From Herminiimonas sp. (GTDB lineage Bacteria; Pseudomonadota; Gammaproteobacteria; Burkholderiales; Burkholderiaceae_D), in the NCBI GenBank assembly GCA_028292265.1, contig JAQGMR010000072.1, positions 1-64,000 of the forward strand: a stretch of DNA of 64,000 nt. The letters run 5' to 3'. Below the pieces are notes generated by a model. It saw only the letters and a program-made list of their open reading frames with translations, was not told the origin of the DNA and made no database searches. Both the position numbers and the translations under genes were made by a program. Shown here one piece after another: positions 8,087-17,077 of the stretch (positions are counted from its first letter, which is position 1; each line of letters opens with the position of its first letter).

Positions 8087-10402
8087 TTAGCCAAGCAAAG
8101 ACGACTCGCTGTCCGTATCAAAATCGGATGAGAGCGTCGCCGCCGGGTCGTCCGTAAGCAGGGCGTCGACAGCCTCGGACAGGTCGTCTGGAAGCCAGCG
8201 CGCCACGCGTACGTCGTGAAGGAGGCTGTCCAGCGTGCGCAGCATGGCTCCGGCAGGCGCCATGGCCCGTATCGCTTCGCACGGGGTCTCCTCGGGCCTG
8301 GCCGCCGTCAGAAGAACAATGGCGTCCAGCGGCCGAATGCGGTCCCTTGAAACAGCCAACAGGACGAGCTTGCCATAGGCGGCCAGAAGTTCCGCATGCC
8401 CGGCCTCATATGTGGAGCGTAGGGCAGGTGTGCCGTTCCCACCGGCAGCCTTCAGCATGGCAATCAGTTGTGTGGCGCTGAAAGCGGCGGTTGCGGAAGA
8501 AGTCAGCGGCTCCATAACCGCTTTCATGAGCGCCGCGTTGCCTTCTTTGAACGCCTTTTCGATAGTCTGAACGCCACTGCCGCTGCGGCAGGCGAGCAGA
8601 TCGACGACCTGGTCGCACGCAATGCGGTTTGCGCCGGCCAACCTCAGCATGCCTTCAACCATGGACTGTGCGGCATCGATGTGGCCGGACCGTATGGCGC
8701 GGGCATAAGGCGATGGCTGGCCACGGCCGCCATTTCGAAGCAGATCTTCGTACTCGGTACGGTTTGCCAGCCCATCCGCTTTGGGCAGCACCAGCACGTC
8801 AATCAACTGTCCAATGAAGTTTCGGTCGTCCACTTCGCATGCCAGGCCCAGCGCCGTGTACGCTACGTCGCCTCTCGAGCCTTCCTGCTGCAGAAAATCG
8901 AAGAGCGTTGCGCGTTTGAACGTGCCTTCGACAATCAGATCAATCGCTACATCGGCCAACACGCCGGCCAGACGCGGACGTTCGGCCTCGATGGCAAGAA
9001 TGAACAAGGGAAGGTCTTTTAGCTTGGTAACCGCGAGCAGGATGGCCTTCCAATCGACCGGCTCGTCTTTCATAGTTCTCAAATCGTCGATCAATGTTTC
9101 GGCCGCGGCGTCGAATCCATCGCGAATTGCAAGGTTCAACGTCAGCGTGGAGCGCTTCTCGCGATTCGTCAACATCATGTCAAGAGAGCGCTTTTTACCC
9201 GGCTGCACGGAATCCAGATCGACCAGCGTAACGACCGGAGCCTGGCCTTCAAAGTATATTGGGATGACGTTTTGATCGATAAAGAGACCAGTGAGCGTTA
9301 GCTCGCGCGCCTCGCTCGCACGGTGATATTTGGTACGTACGTGCGTGGTCGACACGTTCGGATCGTAAAGCACCAGGCTATATTCCGGCTTTCCGTCGCG
9401 ACCGTTCTTGACCTTCAATTCGAGCCCCATCGCATGGTCGATGGAGTTGACCTGGAACAGTTTCATGGCCGGTATGCCACCTCGCCGCATTTGGATGAAT
9501 TCCTTTTTTATCAACTCCCCGAAGCGGTCGTTGCCGACCATGATGTTTCGCCGTGCGTTAATCAAGGCGCTGTCGTATTGCTTTTCCATGTCACCGGTCA
9601 CGGCGCGCCGAAACGATTTGCGGTTTTGCAGCGGTCCATACATGTCGCTGGTACGATCTATTGCCCCACTGCGCTTGTCAGCGTGACGCTTTGCCCGTGC
9701 TCCCAACCACCAGGCGGAGATGGATTGGCAAAACGCAAGCTGCCCGTTGCGCATCGGGATAGTGCCGTTGTGATTGATGTCGCGCCTGGCCGGGACCTTG
9801 ATGTAGCGCCGCGACCCCGCAGCGGTATGTCCGAGAAATTTGCCTTCGCAGTACACGTTAACGCAGACCTTGCGTCGTATTCCTGGCGCCGGACATTTCA
9901 CGCTGGTGCCTTCGTTTGCGTTAATCCAGCGCAGTTCGGTACGACCCGTTACCGTCAACGTATCAAGATCCCAGCGGGTGACGTCGATCTCCCGTCCAGT
10001 ACATCCGTCCATCTCTATCGAGCGCAATGCCGTGAGCCGGTTAAGGCAGCGCGGCAACGCATCGAGCCCTTTGGGGAGCGTCACGCCCGTAATCTGGCGG
10101 GCCAACCCCTTGAGCGCTGCGCCGGGCAGGGCTTTCAGCGCGTCTGCTGATACGTTTTGAAAATCAAGGGCCGTGTTTCCGTGCTGGAGGGCACGCTCCA
10201 TGACGCCGATAACTTCACGTCGGGCGGCAAGCCTGGCGTACGAAAGGGAAGGACGAAGGAAGTGCGCAAGGGAGTCGCCAACCAATGCAGGTGGGGGTTG
10301 TGTGCTGGGCGCTGCTGTCGCGCTGGAACGACCTCTGGACGAGGGCTCGATTGGTCTGCTGGCTAAGGACCTGTCCCCGGGGACCCTGGAACTGCGCATC
10401 AT
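8087..10402 (-). CDS. ShET2/EspL-like putative cysteine protease effector, copy 1
   Basis: 771 aa from the ATG at 10402 (GAAGGAG four bases upstream; second Met follows directly). The N-terminus is Ser/Pro/Arg-rich and probably disordered. An LRR-like stretch (about 104-155) is followed by a region resembling the ShET2 enterotoxin domain: FCQSISAWW (Cys225), IDHAMGLEL (His323) and YDPNVS (Asp347). The spacing of Cys, His and Asp (98 and 24) is close to the EspL triad as I recall it (84 and 22). The C-terminal half is helical and ankyrin-like (GTPALRSTYEAGHAELLAAY), as in EspL. It ends with the acidic tail SDFDTDSESS, shared with copy 2. EspL/OspD3 proteases are type III effectors of enteric pathogens; secretion here is inference. 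Confidence 0.6.
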   Translation of the reverse strand: MMRSSRVPGDRSLASRPIEPSSRGRSSATAAPSTQPPPALVGDSLAHFLRPSLSYARLAARREVIGVMERALQHGNTALDFQNVSADALKALPGAALKGLARQITGVTLPKGLDALPRCLNRLTALRSIEMDGCTGREIDVTRWDLDTLTVTGRTELRWINANEGTSVKCPAPGIRRKVCVNVYCEGKFLGHTAAGSRRYIKVPARRDINHNGTIPMRNGQLAFCQSISAWWLGARAKRHADKRSGAIDRTSDMYGPLQNRKSFRRAVTGDMEKQYDSALINARRNIMVGNDRFGELIKKEFIQMRRGGIPAMKLFQVNSIDHAMGLELKVKNGRDGKPEYSLVLYDPNVSTTHVRTKYHRASEARELTLTGLFIDQNVIPIYFEGQAPVVTLVDLDSVQPGKKRSLDMMLTNREKRSTLTLNLAIRDGFDAAAETLIDDLRTMKDEPVDWKAILLAVTKLKDLPLFILAIEAERPRLAGVLADVAIDLIVEGTFKRATLFDFLQQEGSRGDVAYTALGLACEVDDRNFIGQLIDVLVLPKADGLANRTEYEDLLRNGGRGQPSPYARAIRSGHIDAAQSMVEGMLRLAGANRIACDQVVDLLACRSGSGVQTIEKAFKEGNAALMKAVMEPLTSSATAAFSATQLIAMLKAAGGNGTPALRSTYEAGHAELLAAYGKLVLLAVSRDRIRPLDAIVLLTAARPEETPCEAIRAMAPAGAMLRTLDSLLHDVRVARWLPDDLSEAVDALLTDDPAATLSSDFDTDSESSLLG

Positions 10403-10456
10403 GTCACTCCTTCGAAAAAAGCGTCGGGGCGCTTCCGCGTATCCCGTGCGAGGCAT

Positions 10457-12781
10457 CTACTCAAGCGATGAGGACTCGCTATCCGGGTCAATGTCTGAGG
10501 CAATTCCGTCGCTGAAATCAGCTGCTGCGAGCGCGTCTAACCCGTCCGACAAATCGTCCGAAACCCAACGTGCGATGCGCGGGTCAGACAAGAGATCGAC
10601 AAGGACACGCAGCATTTCTCCGCCTGGGGCAATGGCCTGCAAAGCGCCGACCTGCGTGTCGCCCGGCCGGCTTGCCAGCAGAATTGCAATAGCGTCGAGC
10701 GCGTGGATGCGGCCCAGCGCTACCGCGGCGAGTACAAGCGCACCGTAGGCGGCGAGAAAGTCTGCATGCCGGGCCCGGTAAGTCACTCTGAGCGCCGGGG
10801 TGCCATCCGCGCGAGACGCCACGAGAATTTGCGCTATTTCCCAGGATTTGAGGCTTGCCGCGGCGGCGCCAAGCAACGGATGCATGAGCGCCACTACGAC
10901 TTGCGTTTCGCCAGCCGCAAAATCGCGTTCAATGGCGGTAACGCCGTCCCTGCCGCGACATTCGATCAGCCGGACGAACTGGGCGCCGGTGATCCTGCCC
11001 GCGGCTGTCAGGCGCAACATGCTTTCGACCATGGTGACCGCCGCGCTGCACTCGTCTTGCAGGAGAGCGACGGCATAGGGCGAGGGCAGATCAGGACTGC
11101 CGTCGCGCAGGAAAGCTTCGTATTGCGAAGGGCTTGCGAGCCCGTCTGCTTCAGACCCGACAAGCACGTCGGTCAAGGCTGCAATGCATGCGGCACCATT
11201 CGATTCGCAGGCCATTGAAAGCGTTGTGATGGGCGACGCGCCATCGGGATGCTTCTGCTGCAGCATGCCCAAAACAGCGCTTTTTTCTAGCAAGCCTTCG
11301 GCGCTCAATCTGATTGCAAGCTCAAGCAAGTTGCGCGCGATACGGGGCAGTCCTTTTGCTACCGCAACGTACAGGCGAGGGAAGGTGGCCGCGGCGACTG
11401 GATCGAAGAAGGCCTTCCAGTCCACAGCGCCTGACGGCGTCGCCCGCAACTCCTTGAGGAGCTGAATCGACGTTGGCTCGAACCCATGCGAGATAGCGAG
11501 GTCGAGCGCGAAGTGGCACTGCCGTTCCGGCGCGGAGAGCATCACCCGCAGTGAGCGCATTTTCGTGGACGGCTTCGCATCGAGAACGCTCAGGAGCACC
11601 ACGGGACGCTGCTTTCCGAAATAATCGCAAATCAGATCCGGTCGCGGGAAAAGCTCGGAGAACCGCAGCATGCGCACCTCCCGCATGCACTGATACCTCT
11701 CACGCGTATGCGTCGCAGAGACGTTCGGATCGTAGAAAACAAGGCTATATTCCGGCTTGCCATGCGCCCCGTTTTTGGCGCCAAGCTCCAATCCCATCGC
11801 ATGGGTCACCGACAGGACGCGAATCTGGCGTGTGGCAGGCAGGCCGCTTTTGCACAAGCGGACGAACTCCTGTTCAACTACCTTCCCGAACATGTCGTCA
11901 GCAACCAGGATGTTCCGGGTTCCTGTTGCATCGACATCCTTGAAGTCCTGGATTGCGTCGTTGCCCCGGAGGGCGTCCTGAAACAAGGTGGCGCTTTGCA
12001 GAACCTGATACATGTCGCTTGCGGGATCTGTATCGCCGCTTCGCTTTCCAGCGCGACGAATCTCACGCGCACCAAACCACCATTGTCCAATGTGCCTGCA
12101 GTAGGCGAGCTCTCCGTTGGGCATCGGATATCGGCCATTCATATTGAACTGACGCCTCGCCGGCATCTTGATATAGCGACGAGAGCCTGCGGCGGTATGG
12201 CCGACCGGCTGGCCATCGCGAAACAGCTTGACGCATACCTTGCGGCGTATCCCCGGCGCTGGACAGCTGACGATGGTGCCTTCGTTCACGCTGATCCAGC
12301 GCAGCTTCGTCGCGCCGGTCACCGTCAGCGTGTCAAGATCCCAGGGGGTCAGGTCGAGCTCTGCCGTCTTGCAATCCGCCACGTCGATCGAGCGCAATGC
12401 GCTAAGCCGGATAAGGCAGCGGGGCAGGGCGTCCAGGCGGGCTGGTAACGTCACACCAGTAATCTGCCTGGAAAGGAGCTTGAGTGCGCCGCCAGGCAAT
12501 GCCTGTAGCGCAGCGGCTGACGCATGCCGGAAATCGAGATTGCCGTCGCCGTACCGGACGGCATGATCGATGATGTCGGCGATCTCGCGCCGGTCGGCCA
12601 GGACGCGGGCAGAAAGGGAGGGGATGAGGTATTGGGCCCAGACGCCGACGCCCAGCGCACGCGGGGGCTGGTGCAGAGCTCCCGCAGACGCGACTGTTAC
12701 GGCGGCGACCCCGACTAGCGAAGCCTCGGCCTTCTGGCCGGCAACCGGCAACTCTAACCGTGCCGCACTGGCAGCTTTCAT
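10457..12781 (-). CDS. ShET2/EspL-like putative cysteine protease effector, copy 2
   Basis: 774 aa from the ATG at 12781 (GGAGAG just upstream; the longer frame to 12823 would need TTG). It is a paralogue of copy 1: over the 80 residues starting ITGVTLP, 58 are identical. Candidate catalytic residues are Cys228 (YCRHIGQWW), His327 (VTHAMGLEL) and Asp351 (YDPNVS). An LRR-like segment precedes this domain and ankyrin-like helices follow it. The last residues, SDIDPDSESS, match the acidic tail of copy 1. Copy 1 begins 54 bases after this stop, so the two are probably one transcript. Upstream are an inverted repeat and a purine-rich repeat tract. Lacks a Sec signal peptide. Confidence 0.6.
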   Translation of the reverse strand: MKAASAARLELPVAGQKAEASLVGVAAVTVASAGALHQPPRALGVGVWAQYLIPSLSARVLADRREIADIIDHAVRYGDGNLDFRHASAAALQALPGGALKLLSRQITGVTLPARLDALPRCLIRLSALRSIDVADCKTAELDLTPWDLDTLTVTGATKLRWISVNEGTIVSCPAPGIRRKVCVKLFRDGQPVGHTAAGSRRYIKMPARRQFNMNGRYPMPNGELAYCRHIGQWWFGAREIRRAGKRSGDTDPASDMYQVLQSATLFQDALRGNDAIQDFKDVDATGTRNILVADDMFGKVVEQEFVRLCKSGLPATRQIRVLSVTHAMGLELGAKNGAHGKPEYSLVFYDPNVSATHTRERYQCMREVRMLRFSELFPRPDLICDYFGKQRPVVLLSVLDAKPSTKMRSLRVMLSAPERQCHFALDLAISHGFEPTSIQLLKELRATPSGAVDWKAFFDPVAAATFPRLYVAVAKGLPRIARNLLELAIRLSAEGLLEKSAVLGMLQQKHPDGASPITTLSMACESNGAACIAALTDVLVGSEADGLASPSQYEAFLRDGSPDLPSPYAVALLQDECSAAVTMVESMLRLTAAGRITGAQFVRLIECRGRDGVTAIERDFAAGETQVVVALMHPLLGAAAASLKSWEIAQILVASRADGTPALRVTYRARHADFLAAYGALVLAAVALGRIHALDAIAILLASRPGDTQVGALQAIAPGGEMLRVLVDLLSDPRIARWVSDDLSDGLDALAAADFSDGIASDIDPDSESSSLE

Positions 12782-12896
12782 CGCACTCTCTCCAGAACCT
12801 CGTACTGTGACGGCGCGAGACAAACGCAGCCGTGCGGCTCAGGCCCAATCGGGCGTTAAGCGCTCAAATTGAGTGGCAGTGCAAAGGAATTTGTTC

Positions 12897-12925
12897 CGAA
12901 AATCGGACTTGTCGGTCGATTTTCG
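12897..12925 (-). promoter_or_regulatory. Inverted repeat upstream of the effector-like pair
   Basis: CGAAAATCG (12897-12905) and CGATTTTCG (12917-12925) are perfect 9-bp arms around 11 bases, about 116 bases before the ATG of copy 2. On the minus strand it also contains ATCG-N16-TTCG, one base off the TTCG-N16-TTCG hrpII box used by HrpB-type activators. A regulator site is plausible; which regulator is unknown. Confidence 0.4.
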
Positions 12926-12970
12926 TAATGTGCCCTGTGCTGGTGCCGCGGAACGGAAGTATTTGGGGGG

Positions 12971-13062
12971 CGGGAAGCGGGGAAGAGCGAAAAGAGCAGA
13001 AAAGCGGAAAAGTAGAAAAGCAGAAAAGCGGAAAAGCGGAGAAGCGGAAAAGCCGAAGAGCG
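12971..13062. repeat. Purine-only tandem repeat, unit about GGAAAAGC
   Basis: About eleven imperfect copies of an 8-base unit (AAAAGCGG, AAAAGCAG, AGAAGCGG and similar) make a nearly pure purine strand. It lies in the 374-base gene-free interval between the effector-like pair and livF1. No gene is seen in it. Confidence 0.85.
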
Positions 13063-13155
13063 GGAGGATCGTCGGTGGTACAGCGAATCCTCAAGTGGCA
13101 GGGGTTAAGCGGACCGGACCCATCATCTAACGTTCCTGTCCGAGAACTACAGTCC

Positions 13156-13902
13156 TTAACCCGCCTTGCGCGCCAGTCCGAGATAAGTGTCGATCACTTT
13201 CGGATCGTTCGCCAGTTGCGCGGCCGGTCCTTGCAAAACAACGTCGCCAGTTTCAAGCACATAGGCATGGTCCGCCGCTTGCAATGCCGCGCGCGCATTC
13301 TGCTCAACCAGCAGGATGCCAACGCCGGTTTCTTTGAGGCGCACGATGATGTGGAATATCTCCTTAACAATCAGGGGCGCCAGGCCAAGGCTCGGCTCAT
13401 CCAGCATCAGCACGCTGGGCTTTGCCATCAGGGCGCGGCCGACTGCAAGCATCTGGCGCTCGCCGCCGGACAGGGTTCCGGCGTCCTGCCGGCGCCGTTC
13501 CTTCAAACGCGGAAACAGGTCGAACACCACCGGCATCTGGTCAGCGTAATTTTTTTCGCCCGCCTTGTAACGACGGTAGCTGCCGAGTTGCAGGTTGTCT
13601 TCCACGCTCATGCTGGCGAACAGTTCGCGCTTCTCCGGTACCAGGCACATGCCGCGCGCCACGCGCGCTTCAATCGGCACGCCGGCCATGTCATGCCCGG
13701 CCAGCGATACGGTGCCACGCACCGCGCCGTTCATGGGCATGGCGCCCGCGATGGCATTGAGCATGGTGGATTTGCCGGCGCCGTTCGGGCCAATCACGGT
13801 CACGATCTGGCCGGCATGCACGACCAGACTGGCGCCGTGCAGCGCCTCGACCTTGCCATAGGCGACGTGCAGGTCCTTTACCTCAAGTACCGGGGTGCTC
13901 AT
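13156..13902 (-). CDS. livF: Branched-chain amino acid-type ABC transporter ATPase LivF (system 1)
   Basis: 248 aa, the usual LivF length. Walker [10 protein letters not shown], signature LSGGERQ and Walker B LMLDEP are all present, followed by the LivF-typical VEQNA in the switch region. It energises import through the LivH/LivM channel from the cytoplasmic face. The ATG at 13902 has AGGAA upstream. It is last in a minus-strand series livK-livH-livMG-livF and starts 85 bases after livMG. Its place next to paaX and the paa genes suggests an aromatic acid as cargo, but Liv systems near such genes also carry amino acids or amides. Confidence 0.92.
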   Translation of the reverse strand: MSTPVLEVKDLHVAYGKVEALHGASLVVHAGQIVTVIGPNGAGKSTMLNAIAGAMPMNGAVRGTVSLAGHDMAGVPIEARVARGMCLVPEKRELFASMSVEDNLQLGSYRRYKAGEKNYADQMPVVFDLFPRLKERRRQDAGTLSGGERQMLAVGRALMAKPSVLMLDEPSLGLAPLIVKEIFHIIVRLKETGVGILLVEQNARAALQAADHAYVLETGDVVLQGPAAQLANDPKVIDTYLGLARKAG

Positions 13903-13987
13903 GCTGCTATTCCTTCGCGATTCGTGGCTTTCACGGGCGGCGTTGCCTCAACTGCGCGGCATGGAGCGTAGCGTTTCAACGTCATAG

Positions 13988-15769
13988 TCAGTCGATCCCG
14001 CCAAGATAAGCTTCCAGTACCGCCGGGTTCTGCTGGACGGCGCTTGGCAAACCTTCCGCGATCTTGGTGCCGAACTCCATAACCACCAGACGGTCGGTCA
14101 GGTTCATCACGAAATCCATGTCATGTTCGACCAGCAGCACGCTGATGCCTTCGCCCTTCAGTTTGGTCAGCAGTTCGGCCAGCGCCTGTTTTTCCTTGTA
14201 GCGCAAGCCGGCCGCGGGTTCGTCAAGCAGCAGCAGGTTCGGGTCGCAGCACAGGGCCCGCGCGATTTCCAGGATGCGCTGTTGGCCGAGCGCCAGGCTG
14301 CCGGCTTCTTCATACAGGAGGTGGCCGAGGCCCACGCGTTCCAGTTGGCGTTTGGCTTCGAACAGCAGCGAACTTTCCTCCGTGCGGTTCAGGCGCAGCA
14401 CGCTGGTGGCGATGCCGCTGATGTCGCCATGCGTGCCCCGCAGGTGCGCGCCGATGGCGACATTTTCAAGCACGCTCATGGTCGGCATCAGGCGGACATG
14501 CTGAAAGGTGCGCGCAATGCCGCGACGCACGATCTGGCGCGAGGGCAGGTTATCAATGCGCTCCAGCGTGCCGCCAGAACGGAAGCGGATCTCGCCGCTG
14601 GTGACGGGCAGCACGCCAGTCACGAGGTTGAACATGGTGGACTTGCCGGCGCCGTTCGGGCCAATCAGGCCCATGATTTCGCCGGCCCGAACTTCAAATT
14701 CGAGATCGTTGACCGCGACCAGACCGCCGAATTCCTTGCGGGCGCGGATAACCTGCAGCACCACTTCGCCCGTCGTATGGCGCGCGCGCGTCGAAAGGGC
14801 CGGTGCGGACGATGGCGCCAGCACATTCGGCTTTTGCGGCAGCAGGCGGCGCAGGAAAGGCCAGATGCCTTCGCGGGCGCGCTGCAACAGCAGCACCATC
14901 AGCACGCCGAAAACGATCACCTCGAAGTTGCCATTGGCGCCAAGCAGACGCGGCAGGATCGATTGCAACTGGTCTTTCAAAAGCGTGAGGATGGTCGCGC
15001 CAAGTATCGCGCCCCAGACATAACCGGCGCCGCCCACCACGGCCATGAACAGGTATTCAATGCCGGCATTGAGTCCGAACGGCGTCGGGTTTACAGCGCG
15101 CTGCAAGTGCGCATACAGCCAGCCAGAAACGCTTGCAAGCAGAGCGGCCAGTACGAAGATTACGATCTTCATCCAGGCCGTATTGACGCCCATGGATTCC
15201 GCCATAACGCCTCCGCCACGCAGCGCGCGAATGGCGCGGCCAGGCCGCGAATTCAGCAGGTTCTGCACGGCGATCACGGCCAGCACCACGACCAGCCAGA
15301 TCAGCAGATACATCTGCCGGCCAGACTCAAGCGAATGGCCAAACACGGTGATGGGTGGAATGCCGTTCAGGCCATCGTACTTGCCAAGAAACTCAAGGTT
15401 CCCGAACAGGAAGAACAGTGACAGTCCCCATGCGATAGTGCCCAGTGGCAGAAAGTGGCCGGACAGCCGCATGGTAATGGCGCCAATGAAGAAGGCAGCG
15501 CCGGCAGTTATCACAATGCCGGCCAGCAGGCCGATCCATGGCGACAGCCCAAACTGGGTGCTGAGGTAAGCGGTGGAATAGGCGCCCAGACCGACGAAAG
15601 CGGCCTGGCCGAATGAGGTAAGCCCTGCGACTCCCGTCAACAGCACCAGGCCGAGCGCAACGATGGAATACAAGCCGATATAGTTAAACAGCGTGATCCA
15701 GAACTCCGGCGTGGGCAAGAACGGCACGGCGGCCAGGACAATAATGAATAGAGCAAGCGAGCGATTCAT
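13988..15769 (-). CDS. Fused LivM permease - LivG ATPase (system 1)
   Basis: 593 aa from the ATG at 15769, which overlaps the livH stop by one base (TAATG). The upstream extension of the frame to 16033 lies within livH and is not used. Residues 1 to about 325 are a LivM-type permease (hydrophobic, with GLNGI and EYLFMAVVGGAG), then an Ala/Ser linker, then a LivG ATPase (GPNGAGKST, signature replaced by LALGQQRI, Walker B LLLDEP, VEHDM). Most Liv systems encode LivM and LivG separately; fusions occur in some proteobacteria. The fusion would enforce one ATPase per permease. Confidence 0.92.
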   Translation of the reverse strand: MNRSLALFIIVLAAVPFLPTPEFWITLFNYIGLYSIVALGLVLLTGVAGLTSFGQAAFVGLGAYSTAYLSTQFGLSPWIGLLAGIVITAGAAFFIGAITMRLSGHFLPLGTIAWGLSLFFLFGNLEFLGKYDGLNGIPPITVFGHSLESGRQMYLLIWLVVVLAVIAVQNLLNSRPGRAIRALRGGGVMAESMGVNTAWMKIVIFVLAALLASVSGWLYAHLQRAVNPTPFGLNAGIEYLFMAVVGGAGYVWGAILGATILTLLKDQLQSILPRLLGANGNFEVIVFGVLMVLLLQRAREGIWPFLRRLLPQKPNVLAPSSAPALSTRARHTTGEVVLQVIRARKEFGGLVAVNDLEFEVRAGEIMGLIGPNGAGKSTMFNLVTGVLPVTSGEIRFRSGGTLERIDNLPSRQIVRRGIARTFQHVRLMPTMSVLENVAIGAHLRGTHGDISGIATSVLRLNRTEESSLLFEAKRQLERVGLGHLLYEEAGSLALGQQRILEIARALCCDPNLLLLDEPAAGLRYKEKQALAELLTKLKGEGISVLLVEHDMDFVMNLTDRLVVMEFGTKIAEGLPSAVQQNPAVLEAYLGGID

Positions 15770-16824
15770 TATTCTTCTTCCTCGTCGATATGACGGGACG
15801 TCAGCGAGCGCCACAGCAGCACGGGAATAATGAGGGTGAACACAATGACTTCCTTGAGCGCGCTGGCCCAGAAAGAGGAATACGCCTCGAGCAAGCCAAC
15901 CAGAACCGCACCGGCCGCGGCCACTGGATAGCTCGCGAGCCCGCCGATGATGGCACCGACGAAGCCCTTCAAGCCGATCAGGAAGCCGCTGTCGTAATAG
16001 ACCGTTGTAAGCGGCGCGATCAGTACGCCGCATAGTGCGCCCAGTGCAGCGGCGAGCGTGAAGGCGAGGCGACCGGCCTGCGTGGTGCCGATCCCGACCA
16101 GGCGCGCGCCGAGCCGATTTACTGCAGTCGCCCGCAACGCCTTGCCAGACAAGGTCCGTTCAAAATAAAGGTAGAGCGCAATGATGAGCAGTACCGACAC
16201 GCCAACAATGACCATGCTCTGGCCTGAAATGGCGAGCGCGCCGATTTCTACGCGTGCATCCGAAAACGGCGTAGTCCGCGAGCCCTCTGCGCCGAACATA
16301 TAGAGTCCCAGGCCAATCATGGCGAAGTGCACGCCGACCGCCACAATCAGCAACACAAGGGTGCTGGCTTCAGCCAACGGCTGGAAGGCAAGGCGATAGA
16401 TGATGGGGCCCATCGGCACCACGATTGCCAGCGTCAGCAACACTTGCAAGACCATCGGCAAATTGGGACCGCCCCACGCGCGAGTTACCCAATAGATGGC
16501 GACAGGCGCCACGACAAATTTCAAAATGGCCAGCGGCACGGTGCGTCCTGCAGTGCGCCGCCGTTCGGCGGAAACCAGGATGCTGAATGTCTCCTGGATG
16601 AAGGCCAGCAGGCCAATGGCCACGAGCATGGCGGCCGACTGCGGGAATTTGCCAGACTGCATGGCGGCGAGCGTGAGCGCGCCGAAAGCGACGAATTCGC
16701 CTTGGGGGATAAAGATCACGCGCGTGACCGAGAACACCAGCACCAGGGCCAGCGCCAGCAAGGCGTAAATCGCGCCGCTGGTGATGCCGTCCTGGGCAAG
16801 GATCGCTGCGATTGACAGGTCCAT
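15769..16824 (-). CDS. livH: Liv-type ABC permease LivH, long form (system 1)
   Basis: 351 aa, compared with about 290-310 for most LivH. The family core is present (SGAIYALLALALVLVFSVTR at the start, KGFVGAIIGGL near the end). The extra length is an insertion of about 55 residues after the second helix (EAERRRTAGR-like basic loop followed by an extra membrane segment). The C-terminus is acidic (IDEEEE). The ATG at 16824 is preceded by a stem-loop that separates it from livK. It forms the import channel with LivM. Confidence 0.9.
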   Translation of the reverse strand: MDLSIAAILAQDGITSGAIYALLALALVLVFSVTRVIFIPQGEFVAFGALTLAAMQSGKFPQSAAMLVAIGLLAFIQETFSILVSAERRRTAGRTVPLAILKFVVAPVAIYWVTRAWGGPNLPMVLQVLLTLAIVVPMGPIIYRLAFQPLAEASTLVLLIVAVGVHFAMIGLGLYMFGAEGSRTTPFSDARVEIGALAISGQSMVIVGVSVLLIIALYLYFERTLSGKALRATAVNRLGARLVGIGTTQAGRLAFTLAAALGALCGVLIAPLTTVYYDSGFLIGLKGFVGAIIGGLASYPVAAAGAVLVGLLEAYSSFWASALKEVIVFTLIIPVLLWRSLTSRHIDEEEE

Positions 16825-16850
16825 TCTGATTTCCGTAAAACCGCAACAAT

Positions 16851-16878
16851 AAAAAGGCGCGGATGGTATCGCGCCTTT
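16851..16878 (-). terminator. Rho-independent terminator or attenuator between livK and livH (system 1)
   Basis: On the minus strand AAAGGCGCG (plus 16870-16878) pairs with CGCGCCTTT (plus 16853-16861) around an 8-base loop and ends in a run of T. It lies 27 bases before the livH ATG. This would let the binding protein be made in excess over the membrane parts. Confidence 0.8.
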
Positions 16879-17077
16879 AGGGTCAAACTATCCAGGCCGT
16901 TGCGGCGCCTCTTCGGGAGGACGCCGGTACGGCCCGGCTTTACATCAGCATGCCTTGCATCGTGCGGTGCATTGCACGGTGCGCTTCGCGGGCCATACTG
17001 GCTCGCATTGCATGAAGCCGCACTCTATTGGATGCGCTTTGTGGGCTGCGTTGCACCAGGATTTCATGCGCCGTACC

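Noticed and set aside
7891..8121. N-terminal extension of the ThDP enzyme
   Set aside because: Would overlap the upstream gene and adds 77 residues without family resemblance; ATG at 7890 fits.
14123..15421. Long antisense open frame of 432 codons over livMG
   Set aside because: Composition is Gln/Ala/Arg-rich without family motifs; a shadow of the GC-rich livMG gene. Similar long antisense frames elsewhere (for example 12832-13971 and 44899-46251) were dropped for the same reason.
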